A model generated the notes under the pieces. It was not told the DNA's origin, made no database searches, and worked only from the letters and a program-made list of their open reading frames with translations. Positions 25,258 through 33,597 of a stretch of DNA of 34,446 bases are shown here, piece by piece. The position numbers and the translations under genes were made by a program. Within the stretch, counting starts at the first letter, position 1. Every line of letters begins with the position of its first letter. Source of the DNA: an uncultured Bacteroidales bacterium. GTDB taxonomy: Bacteria; Bacteroidota; Bacteroidia; Bacteroidales; UBA3824. The DNA lies in assembly GCA_905234655.1 (NCBI GenBank), contig CAJOJG010000035.1, positions 1 through 34,446 of the forward strand. Reading direction: 5' to 3'.

Positions 25258-26214
25258 TCAGTAGATTGCTTTTGCGATTTCTCTTATGTTGTCGGTCTTG
25301 CCGACTGAGAAAAAGTGGACCACCGGGACTTTGTGGGCCATTAGTTCGCGGGCTTGGCGGATGGTCCATTCGATTCCGATTTGGTAGATTTCGTCGTCGT
25401 TTTTGGCTTTGTAACATTCGTTGACGAGTTCCGTCGGCAGGTCGATGCTGAATACTTGCGGTATCGTCAGGATGTCGCGCATCTTGCCGATGGGCTTGAT
25501 GGCGGGCACGATTGGAACATTGATGCCCGCCTCGCGGCATTTCTGTTCCCATGCGAAAAATTTTTGGTTGTCGAAAAACATCTGTGTTACAATGTATTCG
25601 GCACCGGCATCTATTTTTCGCTTTAAGTTGTCCATGTCAATCTCGGCGTTGGGGGCTTCGGCGTGTTTTTCGGGGTAGCCCGCCGCGCCGACAGAGAAGT
25701 CCGTGTGGTCGGTGTTTTTGAGGTTTTTGTCGAGGTAAATGCCTTTGTTCAAGTCCATTACCTGCCTTACAAGTCCGTCGGTGTGCGCGTGGCCGTCGGG
25801 CTCGGGGACGAAGTATTTTTGCCCTGCGGCCGCGTCGCCGCGTAGTGCGAGCAAGTTGTTGATGCCGAGGAAGTTGAGGTCGATGAGGATGTTTTCGATG
25901 TCCTGTTTGGACATTCCGCCGCAGATGATGTGCGGCACGGTGAGTATGTCGGGGTAGCGGCTGTGGATTGCGGCGGCGAGCGCGACTGTGCCGGGACGCT
26001 TGCGGACTATCTTTTTGTCGAATTTGCCGCCGTCGGTGGGTGTATATACGGTCTCGTCCTGATGGTACGTGATGTTGATGTTGACGGGCTTGAATTCCGC
26101 CAACAGGTCGAGTTTCTCGTACAGTTTTTCGATGCTCTGGCCTTTGAGGGGCGGCACGATTTCAAACGAGAACAGTGTCTTTTCTGTATTTTTGAGTATT
26201 TCCGCTATCTTCAT
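25258..26214 (-). CDS. metF: 5,10-methylenetetrahydrofolate reductase
   Basis: A 318-aa FAD-dependent TIM-barrel enzyme. It reduces 5,10-methylene-THF to 5-methyl-THF for methionine synthesis, in the cytoplasm. Visible family signatures: LFSFEIVPPLKGQSIEKL near the N-terminus (with the catalytic-region Glu), INITYHQDETVYTP, TVPHIICGGMSKQDIENIL, NLLALRGDAA (FAD/folate loop), GAAGYPEKHAEAPN, GAEYIVTQMFFDNQKFFAW and VPIVPAIKPIGKM. Length is normal. CACCTTTG near 26239 on the minus strand is a near-match to the -7 box. It leads a minus-strand group that goes on to the large sensor, although the 69-base gap leaves co-transcription uncertain. Confidence 0.96.
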   Translation of the reverse strand: MKIAEILKNTEKTLFSFEIVPPLKGQSIEKLYEKLDLLAEFKPVNINITYHQDETVYTPTDGGKFDKKIVRKRPGTVALAAAIHSRYPDILTVPHIICGGMSKQDIENILIDLNFLGINNLLALRGDAAAGQKYFVPEPDGHAHTDGLVRQVMDLNKGIYLDKNLKNTDHTDFSVGAAGYPEKHAEAPNAEIDMDNLKRKIDAGAEYIVTQMFFDNQKFFAWEQKCREAGINVPIVPAIKPIGKMRDILTIPQVFSIDLPTELVNECYKAKNDDEIYQIGIEWTIRQARELMAHKVPVVHFFSVGKTDNIREIAKAIY

Positions 26215-26304
26215 TTTCGTACAATTTTTCTTTTACAAAGGTGCAAATTTTTTTTGGATTATTGATACGTATTTTGCTAAAATTTTTTTTGAGTGCAATT
26301 TTTT

Positions 26305-26335
26305 TTTGTTGGTATGCTGATTTTGGGTAATTTTG
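26305..26335 (+). promoter_or_regulatory. asnA promoter
   Basis: TTTG at 26305-26308, exactly 19 bases, then TAATTTTG at 26328-26335, about 32 bases before ATG 26368. Confidence 0.65.
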
Positions 26336-26367
26336 ACTTCCGAAAATTACGAAAAACTCACATTAAA

Positions 26368-27405
26368 ATGGCTCAATTAATAACCCCCGCCGGCTACCGT
26401 CCGTTGCTCGACCTTCAACAGACCGAGCTGGCTATCAAGAAGGTGAAGGATTTTTTCGAGTCCTCACTGAGCGCGGAACTGAAGCTTCGCCGCGTTACCG
26501 CCCCGCTTTTCGTATTGAAGGGGCGTGGCATCAACGACGACCTCAACGGCGTGGAACGTCCCGTAACGTTCCCTATCAAGGATTTTGGCGACCAACAGGC
26601 CGAGGTGGTACATTCGCTCGCAAAGTGGAAGCGGCTGACGCTCGCCGACTACAAGATTCCCGCCGGCTATGGCATCTACACCGACATGAATGCGATTAGG
26701 CCCGACGAGGAACTCGACAACCTTCATTCGCTGTATGTGGACCAGTGGGACTGGGAACGCAGCATCACCATGACGGACCGCAACCTCGATTTTTTGAAGG
26801 ACATCGTCAGGCGCATCTATTCCGTGATGTTGAAGACGGAATACATTGTGTATGAGGCATATCCGCAGATCGCGCCGATTTTGCCGCCAGAGATTGCGTT
26901 CGTCTCGGCGGAAGATTTGTGCAGGCAGTTCCCCTATCTGACGAGCAAGGAACGCGAGGACGCCGCCGCCAAGAAGTACGGCGCGGTGTTCATCATGGGC
27001 ATCGGCGGCGCGCTCAGCGACGGCAAGAAGCACGACGGCCGCGCCCCCGACTACGACGACTGGTCAACGCCCAATTCCGATGGTTTCAACGGTCTCAATG
27101 GCGACATCATCCTGTGGAACAGCGTTTTGGGACGCTCGTTTGAGATATCGTCGATGGGTGTCCGCGTTGACAAGTCCGCGCTCGAGCGTCAGTTGAAAAT
27201 CGAGGGCAAGGAAGATCGCATGCAGCTGTATTTCCACAAACGGCTGTTGGACGGGACGTTGCCGGAATCGATTGGCGGCGGCATCGGGCAGTCGCGGCTG
27301 TGCATGTTTTTCCTGCGCAAGGCCCACATCGGCGAAATCCAGTCGTCGCTGTGGTCCGACGAGATGCGCGAGATATGCGCCGCTAACAATATACCGCTGA
27401 TTTAA
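26368..27405 (+). CDS. asnA: aspartate--ammonia ligase (asparagine synthetase A)
   Basis: A 345-aa AsnA enzyme, related to class II aminoacyl-tRNA synthetases. It makes asparagine from aspartate, ammonia and ATP in the cytoplasm. Family signatures: QQTELAIKKVKDFFESSL, LRRVTAPLFV, GINDDLNGVERPVTF, LHSLYVDQWDWE, SSMGVRVDKSAL and the motif-3-like GGGIGQSRLCMFFLRKAHIGE. Start at ATG 26368 (MAQLITPAGY) fits both the family's N-terminus and the promoter; longer frames run into the promoter. Slightly longer than the E. coli enzyme. A strong terminator follows. Confidence 0.97.
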   Translation: MAQLITPAGYRPLLDLQQTELAIKKVKDFFESSLSAELKLRRVTAPLFVLKGRGINDDLNGVERPVTFPIKDFGDQQAEVVHSLAKWKRLTLADYKIPAGYGIYTDMNAIRPDEELDNLHSLYVDQWDWERSITMTDRNLDFLKDIVRRIYSVMLKTEYIVYEAYPQIAPILPPEIAFVSAEDLCRQFPYLTSKEREDAAAKKYGAVFIMGIGGALSDGKKHDGRAPDYDDWSTPNSDGFNGLNGDIILWNSVLGRSFEISSMGVRVDKSALERQLKIEGKEDRMQLYFHKRLLDGTLPESIGGGIGQSRLCMFFLRKAHIGEIQSSLWSDEMREICAANNIPLI

Positions 27406-27423
27406 ACATCAATTCTAATAAAG

Positions 27424-27468
27424 GGCACGAAGGGTTTTTAGACGGCACTTCGTGCCTTTTTTCTTTTT
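27424..27468 (+). terminator. rho-independent terminator after asnA
   Basis: GGCACGAAG (27424-27432) pairs perfectly with CTTCGTGCC (27448-27456); the loop is 15 bases and a T run follows (27457 on). It begins 19 bases after the asnA stop codon. Confidence 0.85.
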
Positions 27469-27504
27469 AACGATAATTACCGTGAATTTTTCGTCAATTA
27501 CCGA

Positions 27505-27521
27505 TAATTTTGCTATTTTTG
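27505..27521 (+). promoter_or_regulatory. overlapping -7 elements upstream of rnhB
   Basis: TAATTTTGC (27505-27513) and TATTTTTG (27514-27521) both fit TAnnTTTG; neither has a clean TTTG 19-20 bases upstream. The leader to ATG 27608 would be about 80-90 bases, A/T-rich, with a repeated TTTTTGTAAAC. Confidence 0.4.
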
Positions 27522-27607
27522 TAAACTAATTGATTTTTGTAAACAAAATTTGAATTGTATCAAGTATTGATTTTTTATGGTAATCAATGATTAAAATTTA
27601 GTAAATT

Positions 27608-28201
27608 ATGCAAGCATTTTATCAAACGGAATTGTACCCAGAGGCGGGTTGCGACGAGGCGGGGCGCGGATGTCTGGCGGGTCCGGTGGTGGCTGCGGCG
27701 GTGATTTTCCCTAAAAATTACTTCAACCAAAGCATTAATGATTCCAAGCAACTTTCTGAGAAACAACGGCTAATACTGCGTGAAGAAATTTTGCGCGACG
27801 CTGTGGCGTATGGCATCGGGATTTGCGACAATAACGAGATTGACCGAATAAATATATTGCAGGCTTCGCTCTTGGCGATGCACCGCGCATTGGACCAACT
27901 CGCTGTGCGTCCGCAGTTTATAATCATCGACGGCAACAAGTGGAAGGATTATCATCATACGCCGTTTCAGACAGTTGTGAAGGGTGATTCAAAGTATCTC
28001 TCGATAGCGGCGGCGTCGATTTTGGCAAAGACCTACCGCGACGAATGGATGGTGAAGGCGGCGGCGGATTACCCGCTTTATAATTGGGAAAAGAACAAGG
28101 GCTATCCCACAAAAGACCACCGCCTCGCAATTATCGAGCACGGCGTCTGCCCGTTGCACCGGCTCACATACGAGCCCTGCCAGCCGAGGTTAAGTCTATG
28201 A
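27608..28201 (+). CDS. rnhB: ribonuclease HII
   Basis: A 197-aa RNase HII, which cuts the RNA strand of RNA-DNA hybrids and single ribonucleotides in DNA. The four catalytic acids are in place: Asp16 and Glu17 in GCDEAGRGCLAGPVVAAAV, Asp108 in FIIIDGNKW, and Asp127 in VVKGDSKYLSIAAASILAK. The family C-terminal stretch YNWEKNKGYPTKDHRLAI is present. Length is normal. It stands alone between asnA and a convergent DUF5618 gene. Confidence 0.96.
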   Translation: MQAFYQTELYPEAGCDEAGRGCLAGPVVAAAVIFPKNYFNQSINDSKQLSEKQRLILREEILRDAVAYGIGICDNNEIDRINILQASLLAMHRALDQLAVRPQFIIIDGNKWKDYHHTPFQTVVKGDSKYLSIAAASILAKTYRDEWMVKAAADYPLYNWEKNKGYPTKDHRLAIIEHGVCPLHRLTYEPCQPRLSL

Positions 28202-28250
28202 AAGCTTACATTTGTAACGTTGTAAACGCCATTTTTACAATTATAAACAA

Positions 28251-28646
28251 CTATGCCGCAGTGGGTGTCGCGGCGTTGTCTCGGCACCATTCGATGATTT
28301 CGTCGGCGAGGCGTCGGCCTTCTTTCATCGTCGAGACACGCTTGTCGCCGTCGTAACTGAGGTTCAAGTGGATTGTTATGTAACCTGATGTTATCGCGTC
28401 AACAAGTTTTTTGCTTCGTTTCGATGCCGCCGTTTTGTAGTCCTTGATGTCTTTGCGGCCTTTGGTTTTGATTTGCAGCGCGAAGTCGAGTGCGATGAGG
28501 CAGCCAGTCCACATCGTAAGTCCAGCCATTTTAACGTATTTGCCGTCGTCATAATATCCGTCCTCGATGGTTTCGTTTTCGAGGATGATTTTCTTGGCGT
28601 TTTCCTGGTAGCGGATGGCTTCCGCGATTGGGTCTTTGAGTTCCAT
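28251..28646 (-). CDS. DUF5618-like protein
   Basis: A 131-aa, mostly helical soluble protein. Residues DGYYDDGKYVKMAGLTMW and LIALDFALQIKTKGRKD resemble DUF5618 proteins of Bacteroidota (from memory), which are HEPN-like small helical proteins often found in accessory DNA. Start set at ATG 28646 (MELKDPIAEAIRY) by the strong promoter at 28680-28711. No partner gene with a nucleotidyltransferase fold is adjacent. Function unknown. Confidence 0.7.
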   Translation of the reverse strand: MELKDPIAEAIRYQENAKKIILENETIEDGYYDDGKYVKMAGLTMWTGCLIALDFALQIKTKGRKDIKDYKTAASKRSKKLVDAITSGYITIHLNLSYDGDKRVSTMKEGRRLADEIIEWCRDNAATPTAA

Positions 28647-28679
28647 GGTGAATGGGTGGTGTTTTGTTTGGTTTTCGGG

Positions 28680-28711
28680 GCAAAGATAATGAATGGGATT
28701 GGAATTGCAAA
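28680..28711 (-). promoter_or_regulatory. promoter of the DUF5618-like gene
   Basis: On the minus strand TTTG (28711-28708), exactly 19 bases, then TATCTTTGC (28688-28680). Confidence 0.75.
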
Positions 28712-28740
28712 CAATTATTTTTAATTTCAACAAAAATCTT

Positions 28741-28749
28741 TATCTTTGC
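28741..28749 (+). promoter_or_regulatory. orphan -7 element facing a gene stub
   Basis: TATCTTTGC on the plus strand, followed by GGAGG (about 28776) and two overlapping short frames: MDNQNFTALWHH from ATG 28790 (stop 28864) and MAPRKYPVDKQLF from ATG 28814 (stop about 28919). These may be the surviving 5' end of a lost gene; the second looks a little like the start of AAA-ATPase-like/DUF1703 proteins, but the match is weak. Confidence 0.4.
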
Positions 28750-28884
28750 CATCGGAAATTAGAGATAAAGTCGTCGGAGGAAGTCAAATGGACAATCAAA
28801 ATTTTACCGCACTATGGCACCACGCAAGTATCCCGTTGACAAACAGTTGTTTAGCGATATAATAAATGGGGAAAACTATGTGAT

Positions 28885-29180
28885 TGAACTCAAAGCATTT
28901 GCGCCCCAAATCTTTTAGCGACGCGCCGATGTGGTAGAGCGTCTGGTTGTCGATAATCAAAAAACTGTCGTGCATTTTTTCTGTATAAACGACTGCGATT
29001 GGCGGATATTGCGCATTGAAATTCTGAATGTCCTGCGAAGTGAGTCTCGCTTTTTTGGAAGAATAAACCGTTATTGAAACGCCATTGTTCCTTGCCGAAA
29101 GACGCTCAAGCACCGTTACATCGACATAGTTGTCAATAAGGACAATCTCTTTTTGCGCTTTGAGAATAAAACTTTGGAAC
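28885..29180 (-). pseudogene. C-terminal fragment of a second ORF6N/PLD-like protein
   Basis: The minus strand encodes EFQSFILKAQKEIVLIDNYVD-like sequence, then LTSQDIQNFNAQYP, MHDSFLIIDN and HIGASLKDLGRKCFEF. These align with the C-terminal PLD-like domain of the intact gene at 4395-5318 (EIILIDNYVD, MHDRFLIIDN, HIGASLKDLGKKCFAF), at roughly two-thirds identity by eye. The N-terminal ORF6N domain is missing: at about 29180 the sequence runs into an unrelated plus-strand gene. At the other end the homology stops near 28885. It is a broken paralogue, not a recent copy. Confidence 0.8.
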
Positions 29181-30046
29181 TCAACCCTGACAACCGTCGT
29201 CAAGGCGAGACATACGAGCAATGGGGCACTCGTATCTGTGGTGTCGTAACAGGCAGCCTCACAGCACTTCCGCCTTGCCTTCAAAAAGTGCGGAACGCAA
29301 TCTACAACGAGCAAGCGCACGACATTGAACGCATAGCGCAGGCGAAGGAAACCATTAAATCATCCATCGAAAGGTGCAGGGGCGAAATCGACGCTGTAAA
29401 CCAAAAGATTCTCGAAAATGAGCACAAGCAAGAGGAAACTGTAAAGAAAATTGACGACCTCAAACAAGAACGCCGTCAAATCGAATCCGGCAAGGAAGAA
29501 GTAAACAAGGAACAACGTCTTAGGCTGATTATCGGATTGGTAATCATCGTGCCGTTGACAATCTACTTGTTTATGTTCTATAGTTCAACATTCTATTCCG
29601 CGTTTTTCCGCGACCCTGCGACGCTCACAAGCGTTATGAACACGATGTTTGATGCCAAGGCGTTGAACCACGCATACGACGAAGGCCTATTTGAGCTGAT
29701 GTTCGTACTCAGTGCGCCAATCATTTTTCTCGGACTGGGATATGTATTGCACATTTTTTCGATGGAAACAGAAAAAACGAAATACTTCAAAATGGCGGCT
29801 ATTCTGTTGGTGACGTTGATGTTTGACTGCATACTGGCCTATAAAATCGGTGAACAGATGCACAGCCTCGGTGTCATAATAGGCACTTACCCGGTAGGGC
29901 AAGAATACACGGTAAGTATGGCAATCCACGACATCAACACTTGGGCTGTGATTTTCTGCGGGTTTATCGTGTACGTGATATGGGGCTTTGTGTTCGACAT
30001 GATAATGGAGGCTTATAATAAAATGGATATGAGAAAGGCGAGATGA
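29180..30046 (+). pseudogene. 5'-truncated coiled-coil membrane protein
   Basis: The frame is open from 29153, but its first codons lie in the PLD-like remnant of the other strand, and no ATG or GTG occurs before the membrane segments. The protein-like part starts near NPDNRRQGETYEQWGTRI. A long charged coiled coil follows (IDAVNQKILENEHKQEETV, about 80 residues). Then come four hydrophobic segments (for example LIIGLVIIVPLTIYLFMF, LFVLSAPIIF-like and AVIFCGFIVYVIWGF). I do not recognise a family. A small ORF and a broken lipoprotein gene follow, each joined by an ATGA overlap, so the three were once an operon. The missing 5' end suggests a remnant; a TTG start is possible but unlikely. Confidence 0.6.
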
Positions 30047-30153
30047 CTGTGCTTTCTATCAGTGTCGAAACTCACAACGAGGCCAAGCGAGTTTTCGACA
30101 ACGAATTGGCAAACTTAACAAAGGACGACAACGAATCAATAATATCAAAATGA
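30043..30153 (+). CDS. 36-aa ORF or displaced tail of the membrane protein
   Basis: ATG 30043 overlaps the stop of the membrane protein (ATGA), and its own TGA overlaps the ATG of the next gene (30150). It encodes MTVLSISVETHNEAKRV and ends NESIISK. It may be a tiny gene, or the original C-terminus of the membrane protein cut off by a frameshift. There is no family evidence for either reading. Confidence 0.3.
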   Translation: MTVLSISVETHNEAKRVFDNELANLTKDDNESIISK

Positions 30154-30850
30154 AAATCAAGATTCTAGCAATCACAATGCTCTGCATTGCGCTTGCAGCA
30201 TTGGCATCGTGTTCTTCCTCGGGGGAAGGCGGCAACAAGACGGACAATCAAGTGCAAACTTTGAACATCTCGGTGTTCATAGACTTGTAAGACAGGATTG
30301 CAGACAAGAAACTTGTCCCCAACCAGTTTTACAGGGATACAGCGATAATCAATTATATTGTTGATTATTTTGTGGCTAACACGATGGGAATCAATATCCT
30401 CAAAAGTGAAAACAAGATGAAAGTCTTCTTTTACCCGACGCCTGCCGACCAGCAAATATCCGAACTATCAAAAAAATTGAGCGTCGATGTCGGGGAAAAG
30501 AAAGGTGTGGGAAAACGCATCGCGCTTGAAAACATTAGAGGAACATTCCCCGCAACGCTCGACAGCATCTACACAAAGACATTGGCAACCCAACAATGGC
30601 CAGGGTGCGACATTTGGGACTTTTTCCAAAGCAAGCGTGTTGACAACTTGTGCATTAAGAACAATGCAAGGAACATCCTCGTTGTACTTACAGACGGCTA
30701 CATTTATCACGAAAAAAATGCCTTTAAAGATGGCAATTCGTATTCCTACATTGGTCATAAGAATATTGAGCAAAAGGATGATTGGGCGTTGATAGACAAG
30801 CGGAACGGCGAATTGTCCGGCATATTGGGGCAAATTGGTGGAAAAGGAAT
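30150..30850 (+). pseudogene. lipoprotein gene with an in-frame stop and lost 3' end
   Basis: From ATG 30150 the frame gives a lipoprotein signal (LAALASC-SSS, Cys about residue 24). A TAA stop falls at codon 47 (30288-30290), in the middle of NISVFIDL*DRIADKK. The same frame then stays open to a stop at 30878 with clear protein sequence: YRDTAIINYIVDYFVAN, MKVFFYPTPADQQISEL, WPGCDIWDFFQ and NILVVLTDGYIYHEKNAF. The motif around the stop fits the first strand of a von Willebrand A-like fold (FIDLSDR expected, so a Ser codon TCA may have become TAA). From about 30850 the sequence is that of a HigA-type antitoxin in another frame, so the 3' end is lost as well. Likely dead. Confidence 0.75.
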
Positions 30851-30852
30851 AG

Positions 30853-31104
30853 ACATTCGGCAAACAGGGAACGCCTGAGCGCGCAAAGGCTGAGGAAGAT
30901 GCGTACAATTTTTATTCGGGGCAAATTTTGCAAAATGCCCGCAAGGAGGCAAAAATCACACAACTTGAACTCGCCAATCGCGCCAACACAACGAAATCTT
31001 ACATCTCAAAAATTGAGAACGGCATCGTAACACCCACCGTCGGAATGTTTTACCGCATCATAGCCGCATTGGGAATGAGGGTTGAGATAGTAAAGCCGAT
31101 ATAA
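30853..31104 (+). pseudogene. 5'-truncated HigA/XRE-type antitoxin
   Basis: The frame after a TAG at 30850-30852 encodes 83 residues: FGKQGTPERAKAEEDAYNF, then a helix-turn-helix (ARKEAKITQLELANRA, TTKSYISKIENGIVTP), ending RIIAALGMRVEIVKPI. This matches Bacteroidota HigA-like XRE antitoxins. There is no start codon before the HTH apart from a TTG, and the first ~10 residues of the family seem absent, replaced by the end of the broken lipoprotein gene. No HigB toxin gene is adjacent. Confidence 0.75.
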
Positions 31105-31145
31105 ATAAAAATTGAGGCCGTCCCCAAACATTCAGGACGACCTCA
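31101..31145 (-). terminator. tyrS operon terminator
   Basis: On the minus strand TGAGGTCGTCC (31145-31135) pairs with GGACGGCCTCA (31123-31113), with one U-G pair and an 11-base loop, followed by ATTTTTATTTAT. It starts 9 bases after the tyrS stop codon. The U-G pair exists only in the minus-strand RNA, so it belongs to tyrS. Confidence 0.8.
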
Positions 31146-31153
31146 CAGTCAGA

Positions 31154-32452
31154 TTATTCCGCCTTCAAGATGAACCAGTTTTTCTTGCCCTTCTTGACCA
31201 AGATGTACTTGTTGTCGAGGAGGGAGGAGGAATTGATGGTCAAGGCGTCGGAGGAGATTTTCTCTTGGTTGATGGAGACGGCGTTTTCCTTGATTGAGCG
31301 GCGGCACTCGCTCTTGGAGGGGAAACACTTGGATTTCTCTGCCAAAAGGTCGAGGACGCCGATGCCATTGCTGAGTTCTGCGGCAGAAATCGCGAATTGC
31401 GGAACGCCCGCAAACACAGCGAGAAACGACTGTTCATCTAAACTCAAAAGTTGTTCCTTTGTGCCCTTGCCAAAGAGGATTTGGGAGGCGGCGACGGCGG
31501 TGTCGTAGGCCTGTTCGCCGTGCACCATGATGGTGATGCGCTTTGCGAGTTCGCCCTGCAAGAGGCGGCGGCCCGGGTCTTCGCGGTGCTTGGCGATGAG
31601 GTCTTCTATCTCGTCGCGGGTGAGCATCGTGTATATCTTGATGTAACGCTCGGCGTCCTCGTCGGAGGTGTTGATCCAAAACTGGTAAAACTCGTATGGC
31701 GTGGTGTAACGCGCGTCGAGCCAGACATTTCCCTTCTCGGTCTTGCCGAATTTGGTGCCGTCGGCCTTCTTGATGAGCGGGCAGGTCAGGCCAAACGCCT
31801 CGGCTTCCTGTCCGTCGATGCGGCGGATGAGTTCTGTGCCGGTGGTGATGTTGCCCCACTGGTCTGCGCCGCCCATCTGGAGCTTCACGTTGCGGTTTTT
31901 GCGGAGCCAGTAGAAGTCGTAGCCCTGCATCAGTTGGTACGAAAACTCGGTGAACGACATTCCCTCGCGGCTGTCGTCGGCGAAGCGTTTCTTCACCGAA
32001 TCTTTCGACATCATGTAGTTGACGGTGATGTGCTTGCCGATGGTGCGGATGAAGTCGATGAAGGTGATGTCTTTCATCCAGTCGTAGTTGTCAACGAGTT
32101 CGGCGTGGTTGGGCGCGTCGCTGTCGAAGTCGAGGAACATTGAGAGTTGTTTCTTGATTGCTTCCTTGTTGTGGTTGAGGGTCTCTACGTCGAGGAGGTT
32201 CCTTTCCTGCGACTTTCCCGACGGGTCGCCCACCATTCCCGTCGCGCCGCCAACGAGTGCGAAAGGCTTGTGCCCCGCCATCTGGAAGTGCTTGAGAATC
32301 ATTATGCTTACAAGGTGTCCTATGTGGAGCGAATCGGCTGTTGGGTCGATGCCGACGTATGCCGATGTCATCTCCTTCGCCAGTTGCTCTTCTGTGCCGG
32401 GGGTGATGTCGTGAATCATCCCGCGCCATTTGAGGTCGTCTATAAAACTCAT
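31154..32452 (-). CDS. tyrS: tyrosyl-tRNA synthetase
   Basis: A 432-aa class I synthetase that charges tRNA-Tyr. HIGH motif at residues 43-46 ([12 protein letters not shown]), Tyr-binding region [18 protein letters not shown], and the KMSKS-loop equivalent [11 protein letters not shown]. The C-terminal ~65 residues are an S4-like RNA-binding domain ([31 protein letters not shown]). Start set at ATG 32452 ([11 protein letters not shown]): the frame is open further up but only through the repeat array at 32461-32536, which encodes repeated CQLSI units. Third gene of the ppiA-pheS-tyrS operon, and followed by a terminator. Confidence 0.97.
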   Translation of the reverse strand: MSFIDDLKWRGMIHDITPGTEEQLAKEMTSAYVGIDPTADSLHIGHLVSIMILKHFQMAGHKPFALVGGATGMVGDPSGKSQERNLLDVETLNHNKEAIKKQLSMFLDFDSDAPNHAELVDNYDWMKDITFIDFIRTIGKHITVNYMMSKDSVKKRFADDSREGMSFTEFSYQLMQGYDFYWLRKNRNVKLQMGGADQWGNITTGTELIRRIDGQEAEAFGLTCPLIKKADGTKFGKTEKGNVWLDARYTTPYEFYQFWINTSDEDAERYIKIYTMLTRDEIEDLIAKHREDPGRRLLQGELAKRITIMVHGEQAYDTAVAASQILFGKGTKEQLLSLDEQSFLAVFAGVPQFAISAAELSNGIGVLDLLAEKSKCFPSKSECRRSIKENAVSINQEKISSDALTINSSSLLDNKYILVKKGKKNWFILKAE

Positions 32453-32458
32453 TTTCTT

Positions 32459-32580
32459 AATTGATAATTGACAGTTGACAATTGACAGTTGACAATTGAC
32501 AGTTGATAATTGACAGTTGGCAATTGACAGTTGGCAATGAAAAGCATTGTCAATTGTCAATTGTCCATTGTCAATTGATT
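32459..32580. repeat. palindromic ATTGACA repeat array between pheS and tyrS
   Basis: Five exact-length 14-bp units (ATTGACAGTTGACA and variants with GTTGATA or GTTGGCA) run from 32467 to 32536. After GAAAAGC comes an opposite-strand run of ATTGTCA units up to the TAA stop of pheS. The two arms can fold into a long imperfect hairpin. The element fills nearly all of the 126-bp gap between the two genes. Confidence 0.85.
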
Positions 32581-33592
32581 ATATCTTGAACCTTGACAGG
32601 AACTTCATGTCGTTCTCGAAGAACATGCGGATGTCCGTGACGCCGTAGCGGAGCATTGCGGTGCGCTCGATGCCCATGCCGAATGCAAATCCCGAATACA
32701 CTTCGGGGTCGATGCCGCAGTTGCGGAGGACGTTGGGGTGCACCATGCCGCAGCCGAGCACTTCGAGCCAGCCGGTGTTTTTGCAGATGCCGCAGCCCTT
32801 GCCGCCGCATATCGAGCAACTTACGTCCATCTCTGCGCTCGGCTCGGTGAACGGGAAGTACGACGGGCGGAGGCGTATCTCGGTCTTTTCGCCGTAAAAT
32901 TCCTTGGCGAAGTACATCAAGGTTTGCTTCAAGTCGGCAAACGAAACGTTCTTATCCACATAGAGTCCCTCTACCTGATGGAAAATGCAGTGCGAACGCG
33001 CCGAGACTGCCTCGTTCCTGAACACGCGGCCGGGTACGAGGACGCGGATTGGCGGCTGTTGTTTTTCCATGACGCGCACCTGACCGCCCGAAGTGTGGGT
33101 GCGGAGGAGGATGTCGGGGTCGGTCTCTATGAAGAAGGTGTCCTGCATGTCGCGTGCGGGATGTTCGGGCGCAAAGTTGAGCGCGGTGAAATTGTGGTAG
33201 TCGTCCTCGATTTCCTGGCCTTCCGCCACCGTGAACCCGAGCCTCGAGAATATCTCGATGATTTCGTTGAGGACGTTGGTGATGGGGTGGTGTGAGCCGA
33301 TGGTGTAGTTGGGGCCGGGGAGGGTGATGTCGAGGTCGTTTGGCTTCGACGCCTTTTCCTCGAATCCCGCCTGCGCCTCGCTTATCTTCTTCTCTACGAG
33401 TTGTTTGAGGGCGTTGATGCGCTGTCCGTACTCGCGTTTTTCGGCGGGTGCCACGCTTTTGAACTCGTTGAATATCTCGGTCAAAATTCCTTTCCTCGAC
33501 AGGAATTTGAGGCGCAGTTCCTCTACCTTTTCCTTGCTGTCGGCCTTGAATTTCTCTACTTCGTCGATGAAGTCTTTAAGGTTTTCAATCAT
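32579..33592 (-). CDS. pheS: phenylalanyl-tRNA synthetase alpha subunit
   Basis: A 337-aa class II synthetase alpha chain; it forms a heterotetramer with PheT, which is not in the window. An N-terminal coiled coil (about residues 1-80) precedes the catalytic core: PGPNYTIGSHHPITNVL, RVFRNEAVSARSHCIFHQ (motif 2) and GMGIERTAMLRYGV (motif 3). A four-cysteine insertion, CSICGGKGCGIC, probably binds zinc. Start set at ATG 33592 (MIENLKDFIDEV), just after the repeat element; the open frame upstream only translates the repeat. Its stop codon touches the next repeat element. Confidence 0.97.
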   Translation of the reverse strand: MIENLKDFIDEVEKFKADSKEKVEELRLKFLSRKGILTEIFNEFKSVAPAEKREYGQRINALKQLVEKKISEAQAGFEEKASKPNDLDITLPGPNYTIGSHHPITNVLNEIIEIFSRLGFTVAEGQEIEDDYHNFTALNFAPEHPARDMQDTFFIETDPDILLRTHTSGGQVRVMEKQQPPIRVLVPGRVFRNEAVSARSHCIFHQVEGLYVDKNVSFADLKQTLMYFAKEFYGEKTEIRLRPSYFPFTEPSAEMDVSCSICGGKGCGICKNTGWLEVLGCGMVHPNVLRNCGIDPEVYSGFAFGMGIERTAMLRYGVTDIRMFFENDMKFLSRFKI

Positions 33593-33597
33593 TTTCA

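Noticed and set aside
32452..32560. N-terminal extension of TyrS (and of PheS at 33592-33664) through the repeats
   Set aside because: The extra residues are translations of the tandem repeat (repeating CQLSI units) and the family N-termini start at MSFIDD and MIENLK.
32461..32580. CRISPR-like array
   Set aside because: Units are 14 bp, contiguous and without spacers, and no cas genes are present.
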